From Roseibium aggregatum (lineage in GTDB: Bacteria > Pseudomonadota > Alphaproteobacteria > Rhizobiales > Stappiaceae): DNA of 64,000 nucleotides. A program made the translations under genes and the position numbers. The stretch covers positions 1 to 64,000 of the forward strand of contig NZ_JABFCZ010000026.1 in NCBI RefSeq assembly GCF_014692675.1, in the 5' to 3' direction. Each line of letters starts with the position of its first letter. Position 1 is the first letter of the stretch. Below the pieces are notes generated by a model, which was not told where the DNA came from, ran no database searches, and was given only the letters and a program-made list of their open reading frames with translations. This document shows positions 1 to 7,671 of this stretch, one piece after another.

Positions 1-125
1 GGGCGACGAAGCGAAGACGTTCCTCCATAACGGACACCTCTTTCCACGGCATCGACACCTCCCGCAAAAACGAAAAGTGTTACCTATGTGTCCGGAACGT
101 TTTGTCACCTATCTCTCAGGTCGGG
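1..125 (-). mobile_element. End of an IS481-like insertion sequence (cut by window edge)
   Basis: The reverse strand from 28 to 1 reads ATG followed by MEERLRFVA, the usual N-terminus of IS481-family transposases, with a ribosome-binding site (GAGGTG) just upstream. The non-coding flank has two related blocks, TGTTACCTATGTGTCCGG (78-95) and TGTCACCTATCTCTCAGG (103-120), which resemble the duplicated TGT-ACCTAT ends I remember for this family. Only nine codons of transposase lie in the window, so family and intactness rest on recall. The outer boundary near 120-130 is approximate. Confidence 0.55.
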
Positions 126-509
126 CATTCTGAAAATCCATGGATGTTCGGTGCTCGTCTCATGAACCTCACGTGCGACGCACGCATGCTCGGCCGAAAC
201 GTCCGCCATGCATTGGTTCCTTTCGAGACCTTCAGGTCCTCATAGACCGATATCAGCGGTCGAGTGCGGCTCCTGAGGAGACAGGTCCGGAATTCATCTG
301 CAAGAATGGAAAAATGATCGACCGTCCGGGCATCGACCGGCTTCCTGGCGGCTCATGGCACCAGAAAACGTCATGCAAGATGCCGCCGCATCTGCCTGAT
401 ATGCGGCCGATACCCTGTTGGACTGGCGAGGGATCCTTGATCCCGTTCCTTGTGCCGCAGAACGCGACGCCGAGCAGTCTGCCCTCAACCGGGGCGCCGC
501 CGGACTGCC
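126..509. other. Gene-free stretch between IS end and pfpI
   Basis: No reading frame here has protein-like composition or a ribosome-binding site. The short open frames are antisense shadows. The only structure I see is a small hairpin, GGGATC-CTT-GATCCC at 430-444, without a T-run. Confidence 0.4.
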
Positions 510-1073
510 TCAAGCGGCTTTTCGGCGGTGCTTGCCTTCACGGATTTCCTCGACGATCTTGGCGACGAACGCATCAAGGTCTCCGGGAGAACGGCTGGTG
601 ATAATACCTTCCGACACCGCCACCTCCTTGTCGACCACATGGGCTCCTGCGTTGACAAGGTCCGTCCGGATGGAGTGGTAGCTCGTCATTTCCCGGTCTT
701 TGACCACGCCGGCTTCGATGAGCAGCCAGGGCGCATGACAGATCGCTGCAACGACCTTCCCCCTGTCAACGAACTCCCTGATCTTGCCGACCGCCGTTTC
801 GTCGACACGTAAAAGGTCGGGGTTTATCTGTCCGCCGGGAAGGACCAGCGCATCGTAGTCATCCACGTTCACGTCGCCGATCTTCAGATCCGCGCCGACT
901 TCGCGGCCCCAGTTCTTGTCCTTCCAGCCTTTGATCGGGCTTCCGTCGGGGCTGGCGACATGAACCGTCGCGCCCTGGTCCTGGAGGTTTTCGAGGGGAA
1001 CTTCCAGTTCCGACTGTTCGAAACCGTTGGTCGCGATGATGACAATTCTGGCTTCGGTAATCTGTGGCATCAC
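510..1073 (-). CDS. DJ-1/PfpI family protein (type 1 glutamine amidotransferase-like)
   Basis: The 187-residue protein spans a complete single-domain DJ-1/PfpI fold. Visible are the first strand (RIVIIATNGFEQSE), whose Glu lies in the position of the family's catalytic Glu, and the nucleophile elbow AICHAPW with its Cys followed by His. The length fits the YhbO/PfpI subgroup, known as stress-linked peptidase, deglycase or chaperone-like proteins; which activity applies cannot be read from sequence. Two adjacent Met codons open the frame and either may be the start. It sits alone, upstream of a group of small stress-island-type genes on the same strand. Confidence 0.9.
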   Translation of the reverse strand: MMPQITEARIVIIATNGFEQSELEVPLENLQDQGATVHVASPDGSPIKGWKDKNWGREVGADLKIGDVNVDDYDALVLPGGQINPDLLRVDETAVGKIREFVDRGKVVAAICHAPWLLIEAGVVKDREMTSYHSIRTDLVNAGAHVVDKEVAVSEGIITSRSPGDLDAFVAKIVEEIREGKHRRKAA

Positions 1074-1130
1074 ATTGTCTCCTGTTGCGCCCCCTGCCCC
1101 TCAAACCAATCTGAAAACTTACGCCGCGCC

Positions 1131-1361
1131 CTAGCGGTTGCCTTTGCCAAGCTCCTCACGAGCGCGCCTGTCCTTGTCGAGCTTTTCAAAGCTTTCGATG
1201 ACGCCCCTGTCCGGTTCCCGCTTCACGTCCGGAACCGCCTTGCGCTGGTTGCGTACGTTCTCCTGATCGTCTGCCTGTAGACGGTTCATGCCCATCTCTT
1301 CCTGGGCGATGTCGGTTTGCTGCAATTTCCTTGCTGTTTGAACCTTGCGTTTGTCGGTCAT
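1131..1361 (-). CDS. Small hydrophilic protein of unknown function (76 aa)
   Basis: The start at 1361 was chosen because AAGGAGAG lies seven bases upstream; the open frame continues further 5' without a better site. The product is short, highly charged, rich in Lys, Arg, Asp, Glu and Gln, and has no hydrophobic segment, so it is probably a soluble and perhaps largely disordered or helical cytoplasmic protein. I do not recognise a family. It lies in a same-strand run of tiny genes (1131-2525) downstream of an IS end, each with its own good ribosome-binding site. Confidence 0.6.
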   Translation of the reverse strand: MTDKRKVQTARKLQQTDIAQEEMGMNRLQADDQENVRNQRKAVPDVKREPDRGVIESFEKLDKDRRAREELGKGNR

Positions 1362-1565
1362 GACATCTCTCCTTCCGACCGGTGAACAAAGTGAAGCCAT
1401 ATGAGTTCCATGGCATTTGGCACAGGAGGGGCATCGAGACAGGAACGCTCCGCTCACGCTGCCCTTGCCATGATCCCATCGGTCTCGTCGGCGAAGATCT
1501 TCGGATGGAGGTCATGAATCGCTTCCCCGAGCGCGTACGGATCCGGTCCCGATATGGCGGGCTCC

Positions 1566-1721
1566 TCAGTCGTAGCTCGCCAGAACCAGGAAAAACGCGA
1601 GGAGGCCGATGGCCGCCAGGCCGCTGACGAAGATTGCCCGGTTCCAGCGTTTTTCGAGTATGATTTCGCCTTGGCGCGTATTGTCCGCTCCTTGGCTCGT
1701 TCGTTTCCCGGTATTCTGCAT
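1566..1721 (-). CDS. Small single-pass membrane protein (51 aa)
   Basis: The start at 1721 follows AGAGGAAATTGTC. The first 30 residues are polar (QNTGKRTSQGADNTRQGE). They are followed by WNRAIFVSGLAAIGLLAFFL, one clear membrane helix, and the chain ends in LVLASYD. The likely topology is a cytoplasmic N-terminus with a C-terminal anchor. There is no recognised family. Its neighbour is DUF1328 on the same strand, and both would sit in the inner membrane. A longer open frame reads through this gene from upstream, but only this part has coding character and a ribosome-binding site. Confidence 0.6.
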   Translation of the reverse strand: MQNTGKRTSQGADNTRQGEIILEKRWNRAIFVSGLAAIGLLAFFLVLASYD

Positions 1722-1846
1722 GACAATTTCCTCTGAAACGGGACTCTCACCCATCGGAGCTGTTCCGGCCAATCGCAGGACCTCCACCTGGGACACGGAA
1801 AGAGGAAACGTCAGGCGCAAGCGCGACCGGGACAGCGTCGACACGA

Positions 1847-2011
1847 TCAGGCGACCGCGACAATCCCGAGGAGCAGCGAGACCAGCAGGATCGCCAGAAC
1901 AATGAAGATCAGGATCTGGGCGACCGAGGCAGCCGCGCCGGCCAGCCTCGGCAATCCGAAGAGACTTGCCGCCGCAGCAACGATTAGAAGGATGAGAATC
2001 CATTTCAACAT
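1847..2011 (-). CDS. DUF1328 family small membrane protein (54 aa)
   Basis: I translated this directly: it begins MLKWILILLIVAAAASLFGL, continues with LAGAAASVAQILIFIVLAIL and ends LLLGIVAVA. Two hydrophobic helices separated by a Gly/Ala turn with the AGAA-S-AQIL pattern are typical of DUF1328 (YtjA-like) inner-membrane proteins, and the length fits. Family members often occur near stress genes in proteobacteria, but their function is unknown. The upstream spacing GGTCAGGTC gives a modest ribosome-binding site (AGGT). Confidence 0.75.
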   Translation of the reverse strand: MLKWILILLIVAAAASLFGLPRLAGAAASVAQILIFIVLAILLVSLLLGIVAVA

Positions 2012-2240
2012 GACCTGACCTTTCACAATTGCCGCCGAGCCATATACGGCTTCGGCTCTTTCCTTCCTTAAGGAAACGGGCCAGCTGCCTTCGGGTTCCT
2101 TTTTTTGAGGAGATGCACCCGGGTGCGGAGGCGTTGACCAGGGTGCGAACCCGCAAAATTACGTTTCCTGATCGATCCGAAGGCCGGCAGCGGAAAGCCA
2201 CGTCAAAGCCATTGCCGCATTGACGCCTGAAAGCGGAATT

Positions 2241-2525
2241 TCATGAGTCCGCCCCCTTGCTCCGGGAACTTCGCTTCCCTGCCGCCACCTTCGAGGAGGC
2301 AATCGCAAGGATCGCCCGGATCTCCCGAGCCCTGGCCTCCTGCACGGCGAAATCAGAGGTCGGGATGGCGCCAGGATCCTCCTCCCCGTCGTGAACCTCA
2401 GCCTCCTGTTCCAGCCGGCTTTGAAAACCGGTGTCTTCCTCGAACCGTGCACTGAGCAGCCGCGTCAGCAACTCGCGGTGCGCGCTTAATATGCCTTCGA
2501 TTTCCTTGTCCTGGATCTCGACCAT
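2241..2525 (-). CDS. Hypothetical acidic protein (94 aa)
   Basis: The start at 2525 (MVEIQDKEIEGILSAHRELL) is preceded by AAGGAGAC at good spacing. The protein is hydrophilic and acidic in its middle (EDDTGF and DGEEDPG regions) and helical-looking at both ends, with a Lys/Arg/Ser-rich tail. There is no signal peptide or membrane helix. I cannot name a family. The central alternation of Glu and hydrophobic residues could support coiled-coil pairing, but that is speculation. It is the last of the same-strand small genes in this block. Confidence 0.55.
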   Translation of the reverse strand: MVEIQDKEIEGILSAHRELLTRLLSARFEEDTGFQSRLEQEAEVHDGEEDPGAIPTSDFAVQEARAREIRAILAIASSKVAAGKRSSRSKGADS

Positions 2526-2965
2526 GGGAATGTCTCCTTGTTGAGGCTGACGCCCGATCTTCCGCGTGCAGTTCGGCAACCGCCTTTGTGCGGCTACGGG
2601 CCTTCAGATCGATGACTTTCCGCCCGTCAGCGCCACCATTGCGCGTGGGGAAAGCCGCACAGCTATCCACCATCCTCAGTCGCCGACGATCTTAGAAGAC
2701 TGTCGATCCGGCTAGTCGTTTAAGCCCGCGGCCCTGCCAGGCGGTTCGGCATTTTTGGAGAAATCCCGCCGGGCGACCGGGCCTTCGGGTTTTCGCGCGA
2801 GGGCATACATATGGGCGGATTTCTTTTCCTTCGTACCGGACAAGCCTCACGACCTGCCGGAACTCCCGGCTCGTCGGCCATATAACGATCAACGTTTCTC
2901 CCGCTGAACGGTTCCGGCAACGTCGTGACCCGGGAACTTTTCCGGCTCCGAACCGTTAGCGCAGT
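2526..2965. other. Intergenic, no confident gene
   Basis: A 66-codon TTG-initiated frame (2892-2692, minus) has a GGGAGA-like site in front, but its Arg-rich composition resembles an antisense shadow, so I do not call it. Divergent promoters for the minus-strand gene at 2525 and the plus-strand gene at 2966 probably lie here; no clear boxes were found. Confidence 0.3.
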
Positions 2966-3295
2966 ATGACCAGGAAGATTTACAAGCTCAGCCCCATCGC
3001 CCCCGAATGGGATCCCAACTGGGATCTTGCACCGGAACAGGGAGTAGTCGTGGTGCGCGCGGAATCGCCGGCGGATGCACGCGTCGTCGCAAGCGAGGCC
3101 GAACCGGACTTTCTCGAGGCCGATGCCCATCCGGGCGAAGATGACTCGACGCGCGAAGCGAGCGCCTTCCGCAACGAAAAGCTCTATTCCGTTACGGAGA
3201 TCCCAGACGGTTCTTTTCCGCAAAGCGGACCGCGTGAGTTGCTCGCCGGAACCATCAGCAATCCCCTCAAGACAACGAAAATCCCCAGGGGATAG
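2966..3295 (+). CDS. Conserved hypothetical protein of alphaproteobacteria (109 aa)
   Basis: The N-terminal pattern TRKIYKLSPIAPEWDPNWD, followed by a VVVRAESPADARVVASEAEPDF stretch and a late SAFRNEKLY segment, matches a short uncharacterised protein that I recall from rhizobial genomes. It is soluble and acidic, without signal peptide or membrane helix. The hydrophobic core VVVRA-SPADAR suggests a compact alpha/beta fold. No clear ribosome-binding site precedes the ATG. The function is unknown. Confidence 0.65.
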   Translation: MTRKIYKLSPIAPEWDPNWDLAPEQGVVVVRAESPADARVVASEAEPDFLEADAHPGEDDSTREASAFRNEKLYSVTEIPDGSFPQSGPRELLAGTISNPLKTTKIPRG

Positions 3296-3393
3296 GACGG
3301 TGTGCCCGGCCACCGGTGCACGGGCTTCTGCCGTAGCAAGAAAAACCTTTCCGGCGCGGCATTCTTCTTTCCAGATCACCGATGGAGACAACG

Positions 3394-3597
3394 ATGTCTG
3401 ACAGTGCAAGGAACAATGACCCGGAACGCATGGCCGAGACGAATCGCCTCAATCGAGACATCGCGCAGGAAGCCGGAACCGACAGCGAACTTGAATCCAT
3501 TGTGCCGCCCGTATCGCAAACCGGAAACTGGTGGCGTATCGGTGCTGCCATTTGTCTGGTGCTGGTGCTTCTGATTATTGCGTCATTCTTTATCTGA
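3394..3597 (+). CDS. Small tail-anchored membrane protein (67 aa)
   Basis: The start at 3394 is preferred over the ATG at 3382 because GGAGAC (3384-3389) is correctly spaced for it. The first 45 residues are polar. The last 20 form a hydrophobic helix (GAAICLVLVLLIIASFFI) that reaches the C-terminus, a tail-anchor layout. There is no family assignment. It follows the plus-strand hypothetical gene and closes the small-gene cluster. Confidence 0.6.
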   Translation: MSDSARNNDPERMAETNRLNRDIAQEAGTDSELESIVPPVSQTGNWWRIGAAICLVLVLLIIASFFI

Positions 3598-3981
3598 ATG
3601 TTCATGGCCGGCGGCACCCGTGGCACCTTCAAATCATCCAAACACAAGTCTTTGATGGGCGGAACAAAACGGTGCAAAAGGGCCCCGTCATCGCGTTTTT
3701 TTTCGGCGGCCGTTCTTTGTGTGACCATTGTAATTGCGGTTCAGACCACCCGAACAAGGTGCATCACAATTCTGCAAACCGAAAAACCTCCTATGTGGTC
3801 CGATGCCGGAACAATAGTGGTTTTCGCTGCACATATTGCTGCACAAACGCTGATTAAAACCCGCGAAATTGATCATTTCTAACCTGCATACGAGTCCGGC
3901 CTGAACCCGCCCTTCCAAAAATATCGCAGAATTACGACGTGCAATCCAAGTACGCCCGATCGGGTCGCGGGTACTTGGACA
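3598..3981. other. AT-richer intergenic stretch ending in a nested palindrome
   Basis: I see no convincing gene; a 94-codon frame that starts on the preceding stop codon has no ribosome-binding site or protein-like pattern. Base composition drops compared with its flanks. The 3' end carries the inverted repeat described separately at 3945-3979, right beside the broken DUF3141 gene. Confidence 0.4.
3945..3979. repeat. Nested inverted repeat at a gene breakpoint
   Basis: TCCAAGTAC (3945-3953) and GTACTTGGA (3971-3979) are perfect 9-bp inverted arms. Between them is the 10-bp palindrome CCCGATCGGG (3955-3964). The repeat stands two bases before the open frame of a truncated DUF3141 gene, so it may mark a recombination or insertion boundary. 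It could also act as an operator or terminator. Confidence 0.6.
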
Positions 3982-4413
3982 TTGCTGCTGTGCATTTGGT
4001 CTGACCTGGATACCTTATATTCCGAACGGGACTTGCTTGAGGACTATATCGATGCGGACAAACAGCCGGTCATCGTTGTCGACCCCCGCGCGGGCCATGG
4101 CCTGGGCATAGGCGGCTTCAAACGCGATTCAGAGGTCGGCATGACGATGCGGGAAGGCCATCCGGTCTACTTCGTCATATTCTATCCGGAGCCGGAGCCG
4201 GGACAGACCCTGATGGATGTCGTCCATGCCCTGAGGCACTTCGTCGAAGAGGTGGCGCGCCGCCATCCGGACAGCCCGCCGGTCCCTTACGGAAATTGCC
4301 AGGCCGGCTGGGCGGTGACACTGCTGGCAGCCGATTGCCAAGGTCTGACGGGGCCGATCGTGCTGAACGGTTCGCCGGTATCCTACTGGGCGCTAAGAAA
4401 GGCCAGCTTGTGA
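3982..4413 (+). pseudogene. DUF3141 gene fragment (internal piece)
   Basis: Residues in the middle of this frame match the core of DUF3141 proteins (alpha/beta-hydrolase-like, annotated near PHA synthesis): VVDPRAGHGLGIGGFKRDSE, REGHPVYFVIFYPEPEPGQT, EEVARRHPDSPP, YGNCQAGWA with the nucleophile-elbow-like Cys, and GPIVLNGSPVSYWA. Family members are several hundred residues longer on both sides. The match ends at YWA, and the following bases belong to a MerR gene read from the other strand. The first 35 codons do not fit the family. This is therefore a both-ends-truncated remnant and unlikely to be functional. Confidence 0.75.
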
Positions 4414-4541
4414 AGATCCCCCTCCTGGAAACTCCAATAGCCGTTGTCTCCTCTTAAGGGTTTGATCAGCCCGATACCCTGGCAATACCGGATCGTCTGT
4501 GCCGGAACGCCGGACAGCTGTGAAACGCCGCCGATATTCAT
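4383..4541 (-). pseudogene. cueR: Truncated cueR-like MerR regulator (52 codons)
   Basis: The reverse strand from 4541 reads MNIGGVSQLSGVPAQTIRYC, then GIGLIKP and DLHKLAFLS, the winged helix-turn-helix of CueR/MerR copper regulators. After LAFLS the homology stops and the frame runs into the DUF3141 remnant, ending at 4383. The dimerisation helix and the C-terminal Cys metal site are missing, and the conserved YYE after TIR is altered to YCQ. Full-length relatives are about 130 residues. It lies just downstream of copA on the same strand, where cueR commonly sits. Activation of the CueR-type promoters in this window must therefore rely on another regulator. Confidence 0.8.
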
Positions 4542-4553
4542 GATCGCTCTCCG

Positions 4554-7064
4554 TTATTCGGCCGCTTCCGCCAATGAGGCTGTAAAATGCGGTGCCGGGG
4601 TTTCGGCTTCGTCCATCGGGGGCGTGATCCGGCGCAGGCGCAGCGCGTTCGTCAGCACGAAGACCGAGGACAGGGCCATGGCGGCTGCGGCAAGGACCGG
4701 TGACAGCAGGAGCCCGAAGGCCGGGTACAATACGCCCGCGGCGACCGGGATCAGCGCCGTGTTGTAGCCAAACGCCCAGAACAGGTTTTCCCGGATGTTG
4801 GCCATGGTCCGCTTCGACACCTCGAAAGCATTGACCACGCCGCGCAGGTCGCCCGACATCAGCACGACATCGGCGGATTCGATGGCCACGTCCGTGCCGG
4901 TGCCGATGGCGATGCCCACATCCGCATGGGCGAGCGCGGGCGCATCGTTGATACCGTCGCCGACAAAGGCGATTTTCCGGCCGACCCCGCGCAGCTTCTG
5001 AAGCGCGTCAACCTTGCCTTCGGGAAGCACACCGGCAACGACATGGTCGATGCCCGTCTCCGCGGCAATGGCCTCGGCCGTTTCGCGCTTGTCGCCGGTG
5101 ATCATGGCGACCTGGAGCCCCTGTGCATGAAGGGCTGCAATCGCGGCACGGCTTGCCGGCTTCACCGGGTCTGCGACGCCCATCACCGCGGCAATCCGGC
5201 CGTCGATAGCGGCAAAGAGCGCGGTCCGGCCGCGCCTGGCCAGGCCGGTTTCAACCTCGGCCAAAGACCCCAGGTCGATACCCTCACGGCTCATCAGGCG
5301 GTCCGCGCCGACGATCACCTGCGCTCCGCCGGCGGTCGCCTTTACGCCGTAACCGGTGATGGAGGCGAAATCGGCCACGTCGACCTGTGCAACACCTTCG
5401 CTGCGCGCCGCCCATACGATGGCGGCGGCAATCGGGTGTTCCGAGCGGTCCTCGACCGCCGCAACCCGGGCCAGAACGTCGGCGCGGTCGAACCCTTCCG
5501 CCAGCACAAGGTCGGTCAGTTCCGGCCGGCCTTCGGTCACCGTGCCGGTCTTGTCGAGCGCGACGACCTCCACCGAGGTCAGTTGCTGCAGGGCGTCGCC
5601 CTTTCTGAACAACACACCCATCTCGGCGGCGCGGCCTGTGCCAACCATGATCGAGGTCGGCGTGGCAAGGCCCATGGCGCAGGGACAGGCGATGATCAGT
5701 ACGGAAACGCCTGCGACCAGCGCCAGCGTCAGTGCAGGACTGGGACCGAAGATCAGCCACACCAGCACCGTCAGAGCCGCAACCGACATGACGACGGGGA
5801 CGAACCAGAGGGTGATGCGGTCCACCAGCCCCTGGATCGGCAGCTTTGCCCCCTGCGCTTCTTCGACCATGCGGATGATCTGGGCAAGCGTGGTGTCGGC
5901 TCCGACCCGGGTGGCCCGGAACTGAAAGGCACCTGCCCCGTTCACCGTCCCGCCGGTAACGCCGGCGCCCGGCGTCTTTGAAACAGGCACCGGCTCGCCG
6001 GTGATCATGCTTTCATCGACGTGGCTTTCGCCTTCCGTCACTTCGCCGTCGACGGCGATACGCTCGCCCGGGCGGACGACCACGATATCGCCGGCATGCA
6101 GGTCTTCGATCGCGAGCTCGACCGGTTCGCCGTCGCGCAGAACCCGCGCGGTGCGAACCTGAAGGCCGAGCAGCTTCTGGATCGCCGCGCCGGTGCGCCC
6201 CTTGGCACGCGCTTCCAGAAATCTGCCGAACAGGATCAGCACGACGATCACGGCCGCTGCCTCGTAATAGACCGAACGGACGGCGTCGGGCAGCAGCACC
6301 GGAAAGAAGGTTGCAATCACGGAATAGGCATAAGCCGCTGCCGTGCCGACGGCGACGAGGCTGTTCATATCCGGAGCGCCCTTCAAGAGCGCCGGAATAC
6401 CCTTGAGATAGAAAGCACGTCCCGGCCCGGCCAGGACGGCGGTCGTCAGGGCGAACTGGATCAGCCAGCTTGTCTGGTGTCCGATCGTCTGCCCGATCAG
6501 GTCGTGCATTCCCGGGATCACGTGACTGCCCATTTCCATCACGAAGACCGGCAGAGCGAGCACGGCGGCCAGGACAACCCGGCGGGCAAGCGCCCGCGCC
6601 TCTTCCTCCTTGCGGGCGGCACGGTCCTGGGTGGCACTCGCCTCGGCAATTTCCGCCGGATATCCGGCAGAAGTCGCCGCAACGGCCAATGCGGCTGGAC
6701 CGGTCATGCCTTCCAGGTAGGAGACCGTTGCCGTCTCGGAGGCGAGATTGACGTTGACCTCTGTCACGCCGGGGACCGCGGACAGCGCCCGGTCCACCCT
6801 GCCGACACAGGACGCGCAGGACATGGAACCGACGTTCAGTGTCACGCTGGCGCGGCGCGCGGGATACCCGAGTTCATCGAGGCGCTGTGCCGCCGTCATC
6901 AGCCGCTCTGGGCCGTCGACCGTCAACTGGGCGGTTTCGCTGGCAAGGTTGACCGATACGTCGCTCACGCCTTCCAGAGCGGCCAAAGCGCGATCCACGC
7001 GCCCGACGCAAGATGCACAAGACATTCCCTCGATGGAAAGTGTTGCATGGGTTTCGCTGGACAT
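4554..7064 (-). CDS. copA: Copper-exporting P1B-type ATPase CopA (836 aa)
   Basis: This inner-membrane Cu(I) exporter has two N-terminal HMA domains, with MSCASC at residues 14-19 and 81-86. The actuator TGE is at about 355-357, the membrane CPC motif at 460-462 (ACPCAMGL), the phosphorylated Asp in DKTGT at about 504, a SEHP element, and GDGIND near the end of the catalytic domain. All parts are complete and the length is typical. The start at 7064 has CGGAGACGAC upstream. Its promoter (7092-7122) has a CueR-type 19-bp spacer, and copZ diverges from the same intergenic region, so both should be induced by Cu(I). Confidence 0.95.
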   Translation of the reverse strand: MSSETHATLSIEGMSCASCVGRVDRALAALEGVSDVSVNLASETAQLTVDGPERLMTAAQRLDELGYPARRASVTLNVGSMSCASCVGRVDRALSAVPGVTEVNVNLASETATVSYLEGMTGPAALAVAATSAGYPAEIAEASATQDRAARKEEEARALARRVVLAAVLALPVFVMEMGSHVIPGMHDLIGQTIGHQTSWLIQFALTTAVLAGPGRAFYLKGIPALLKGAPDMNSLVAVGTAAAYAYSVIATFFPVLLPDAVRSVYYEAAAVIVVLILFGRFLEARAKGRTGAAIQKLLGLQVRTARVLRDGEPVELAIEDLHAGDIVVVRPGERIAVDGEVTEGESHVDESMITGEPVPVSKTPGAGVTGGTVNGAGAFQFRATRVGADTTLAQIIRMVEEAQGAKLPIQGLVDRITLWFVPVVMSVAALTVLVWLIFGPSPALTLALVAGVSVLIIACPCAMGLATPTSIMVGTGRAAEMGVLFRKGDALQQLTSVEVVALDKTGTVTEGRPELTDLVLAEGFDRADVLARVAAVEDRSEHPIAAAIVWAARSEGVAQVDVADFASITGYGVKATAGGAQVIVGADRLMSREGIDLGSLAEVETGLARRGRTALFAAIDGRIAAVMGVADPVKPASRAAIAALHAQGLQVAMITGDKRETAEAIAAETGIDHVVAGVLPEGKVDALQKLRGVGRKIAFVGDGINDAPALAHADVGIAIGTGTDVAIESADVVLMSGDLRGVVNAFEVSKRTMANIRENLFWAFGYNTALIPVAAGVLYPAFGLLLSPVLAAAAMALSSVFVLTNALRLRRITPPMDEAETPAPHFTASLAEAAE

Positions 7065-7091
7065 GTCGTCTCCGATTTTCGAATTTCCACG

Positions 7092-7122
7092 AAAATAGGG
7101 TTTCCAGTCACTGGAAGGTCAA
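7092..7122 (-). promoter_or_regulatory. CueR-type promoter of copA
   Basis: On the minus strand, -35 TTGACC (7122-7117) and -10 TATTTT (7097-7092) are separated by exactly 19 bp. The spacer carries the dyad read on the plus strand as GGTTTCC-N7-GGAAGGT (7099-7119). An overlong 19-bp spacer over such a dyad is the signature of MerR/CueR-activated promoters. Confidence 0.9.
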
Positions 7123-7159
7123 GGCCAGCAGAAATAAAACTTTGAACGGTTCTCGGATC

Positions 7160-7190
7160 TTGACCTTCCACCAACTGGAAACTCCATATT
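7160..7190 (+). promoter_or_regulatory. CueR-type promoter of copZ
   Basis: The -35 TTGACC (7160-7165) and -10 CATATT (7185-7190) are 19 bp apart. The dyad ACCTTCC-N7-GGAAACT (7163-7183) fills the spacer. This faces away from the copA box, giving a divergent copper-inducible control region. Confidence 0.9.
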
Positions 7191-7218
7191 CGAAGCATTC
7201 CAGCAAAGGAGCACTGCC

Positions 7219-7425
7219 ATGAGATTTCATGTACCCGATATGAGCTGCGGCCACTGCAAGGCGGCTATCGACACCTCCGTCAAGGGCGCCGACGGCTCGG
7301 CCCAACTGGATTTCGATATGGAAAACCGGATCGTCTCAGTCGAAAGCCAGCTCTCGACCGACCAGGTCCTGGCCGCTCTGAAAACGGCCGGGTATGACGC
7401 TTCACCGGCCCAAGCGGCCGTTTGA
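7219..7425 (+). CDS. copZ: Copper chaperone, HMA domain (CopZ-like, 68 aa)
   Basis: A single heavy-metal-associated domain fills the whole protein: the metal loop MSCGHC is at residues 9-14 and a GYDA element at the end closes the ferredoxin-like fold. It is cytosolic and expected to hand Cu(I) to CopA and to the regulator. An AAAGGAG site precedes the ATG. It is divergent from copA under its own CueR-type promoter. Confidence 0.93.
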   Translation: MRFHVPDMSCGHCKAAIDTSVKGADGSAQLDFDMENRIVSVESQLSTDQVLAALKTAGYDASPAQAAV

Positions 7426-7448
7426 TTCCGACTGCACCGCAGGATCGG

Positions 7449-7497
7449 ACGGTGATACCGGTCGGCAGGCCCGCCGTTGGCCGGAAAGTATCACCGT
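7449..7497. repeat. 10-bp inverted repeat between copZ and the second ATPase
   Basis: ACGGTGATAC (7449-7458) and GTATCACCGT (7488-7497) are perfect inverted arms around a 29-nt GC-rich loop. There is no T-run afterwards, so it is not a simple terminator. It lies downstream of copZ and 175 nt upstream of the second ATPase and may form an mRNA structure or an operator. Confidence 0.5.
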
Positions 7498-7671
7498 GCG
7501 GCCTTCTCCATCACGGTACGGGCACTATTTTCTGTTGCAGTCACTCTGGCCCGCCACCATTCGGAGCGCTTGCGGCTTTGGTGGCAAAGCCCGTTTTATC
7601 GAGCTGAAACGAAACGCCCTGCTCGTCCCGAATGCCACGGCCGGCGCATCTAGAATCGGAGAGAGCCAGAA

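Noticed and set aside
2692..2892. 66-codon TTG-initiated frame with GGGAGA upstream
   Set aside because: Its Arg/Pro-rich composition looks like antisense translation of GC-rich DNA, and no family or neighbour support is seen.
3598..3882. 94-codon frame starting at the stop of the tail-anchored protein gene
   Set aside because: No ribosome-binding site, atypical composition and lower GC than coding neighbours; probably non-coding.
4926..5981. 351-codon frame opposite copA
   Set aside because: Antisense shadow of a certain ATPase gene. Long frames opposite GC-rich genes are common, and it has no domain pattern.
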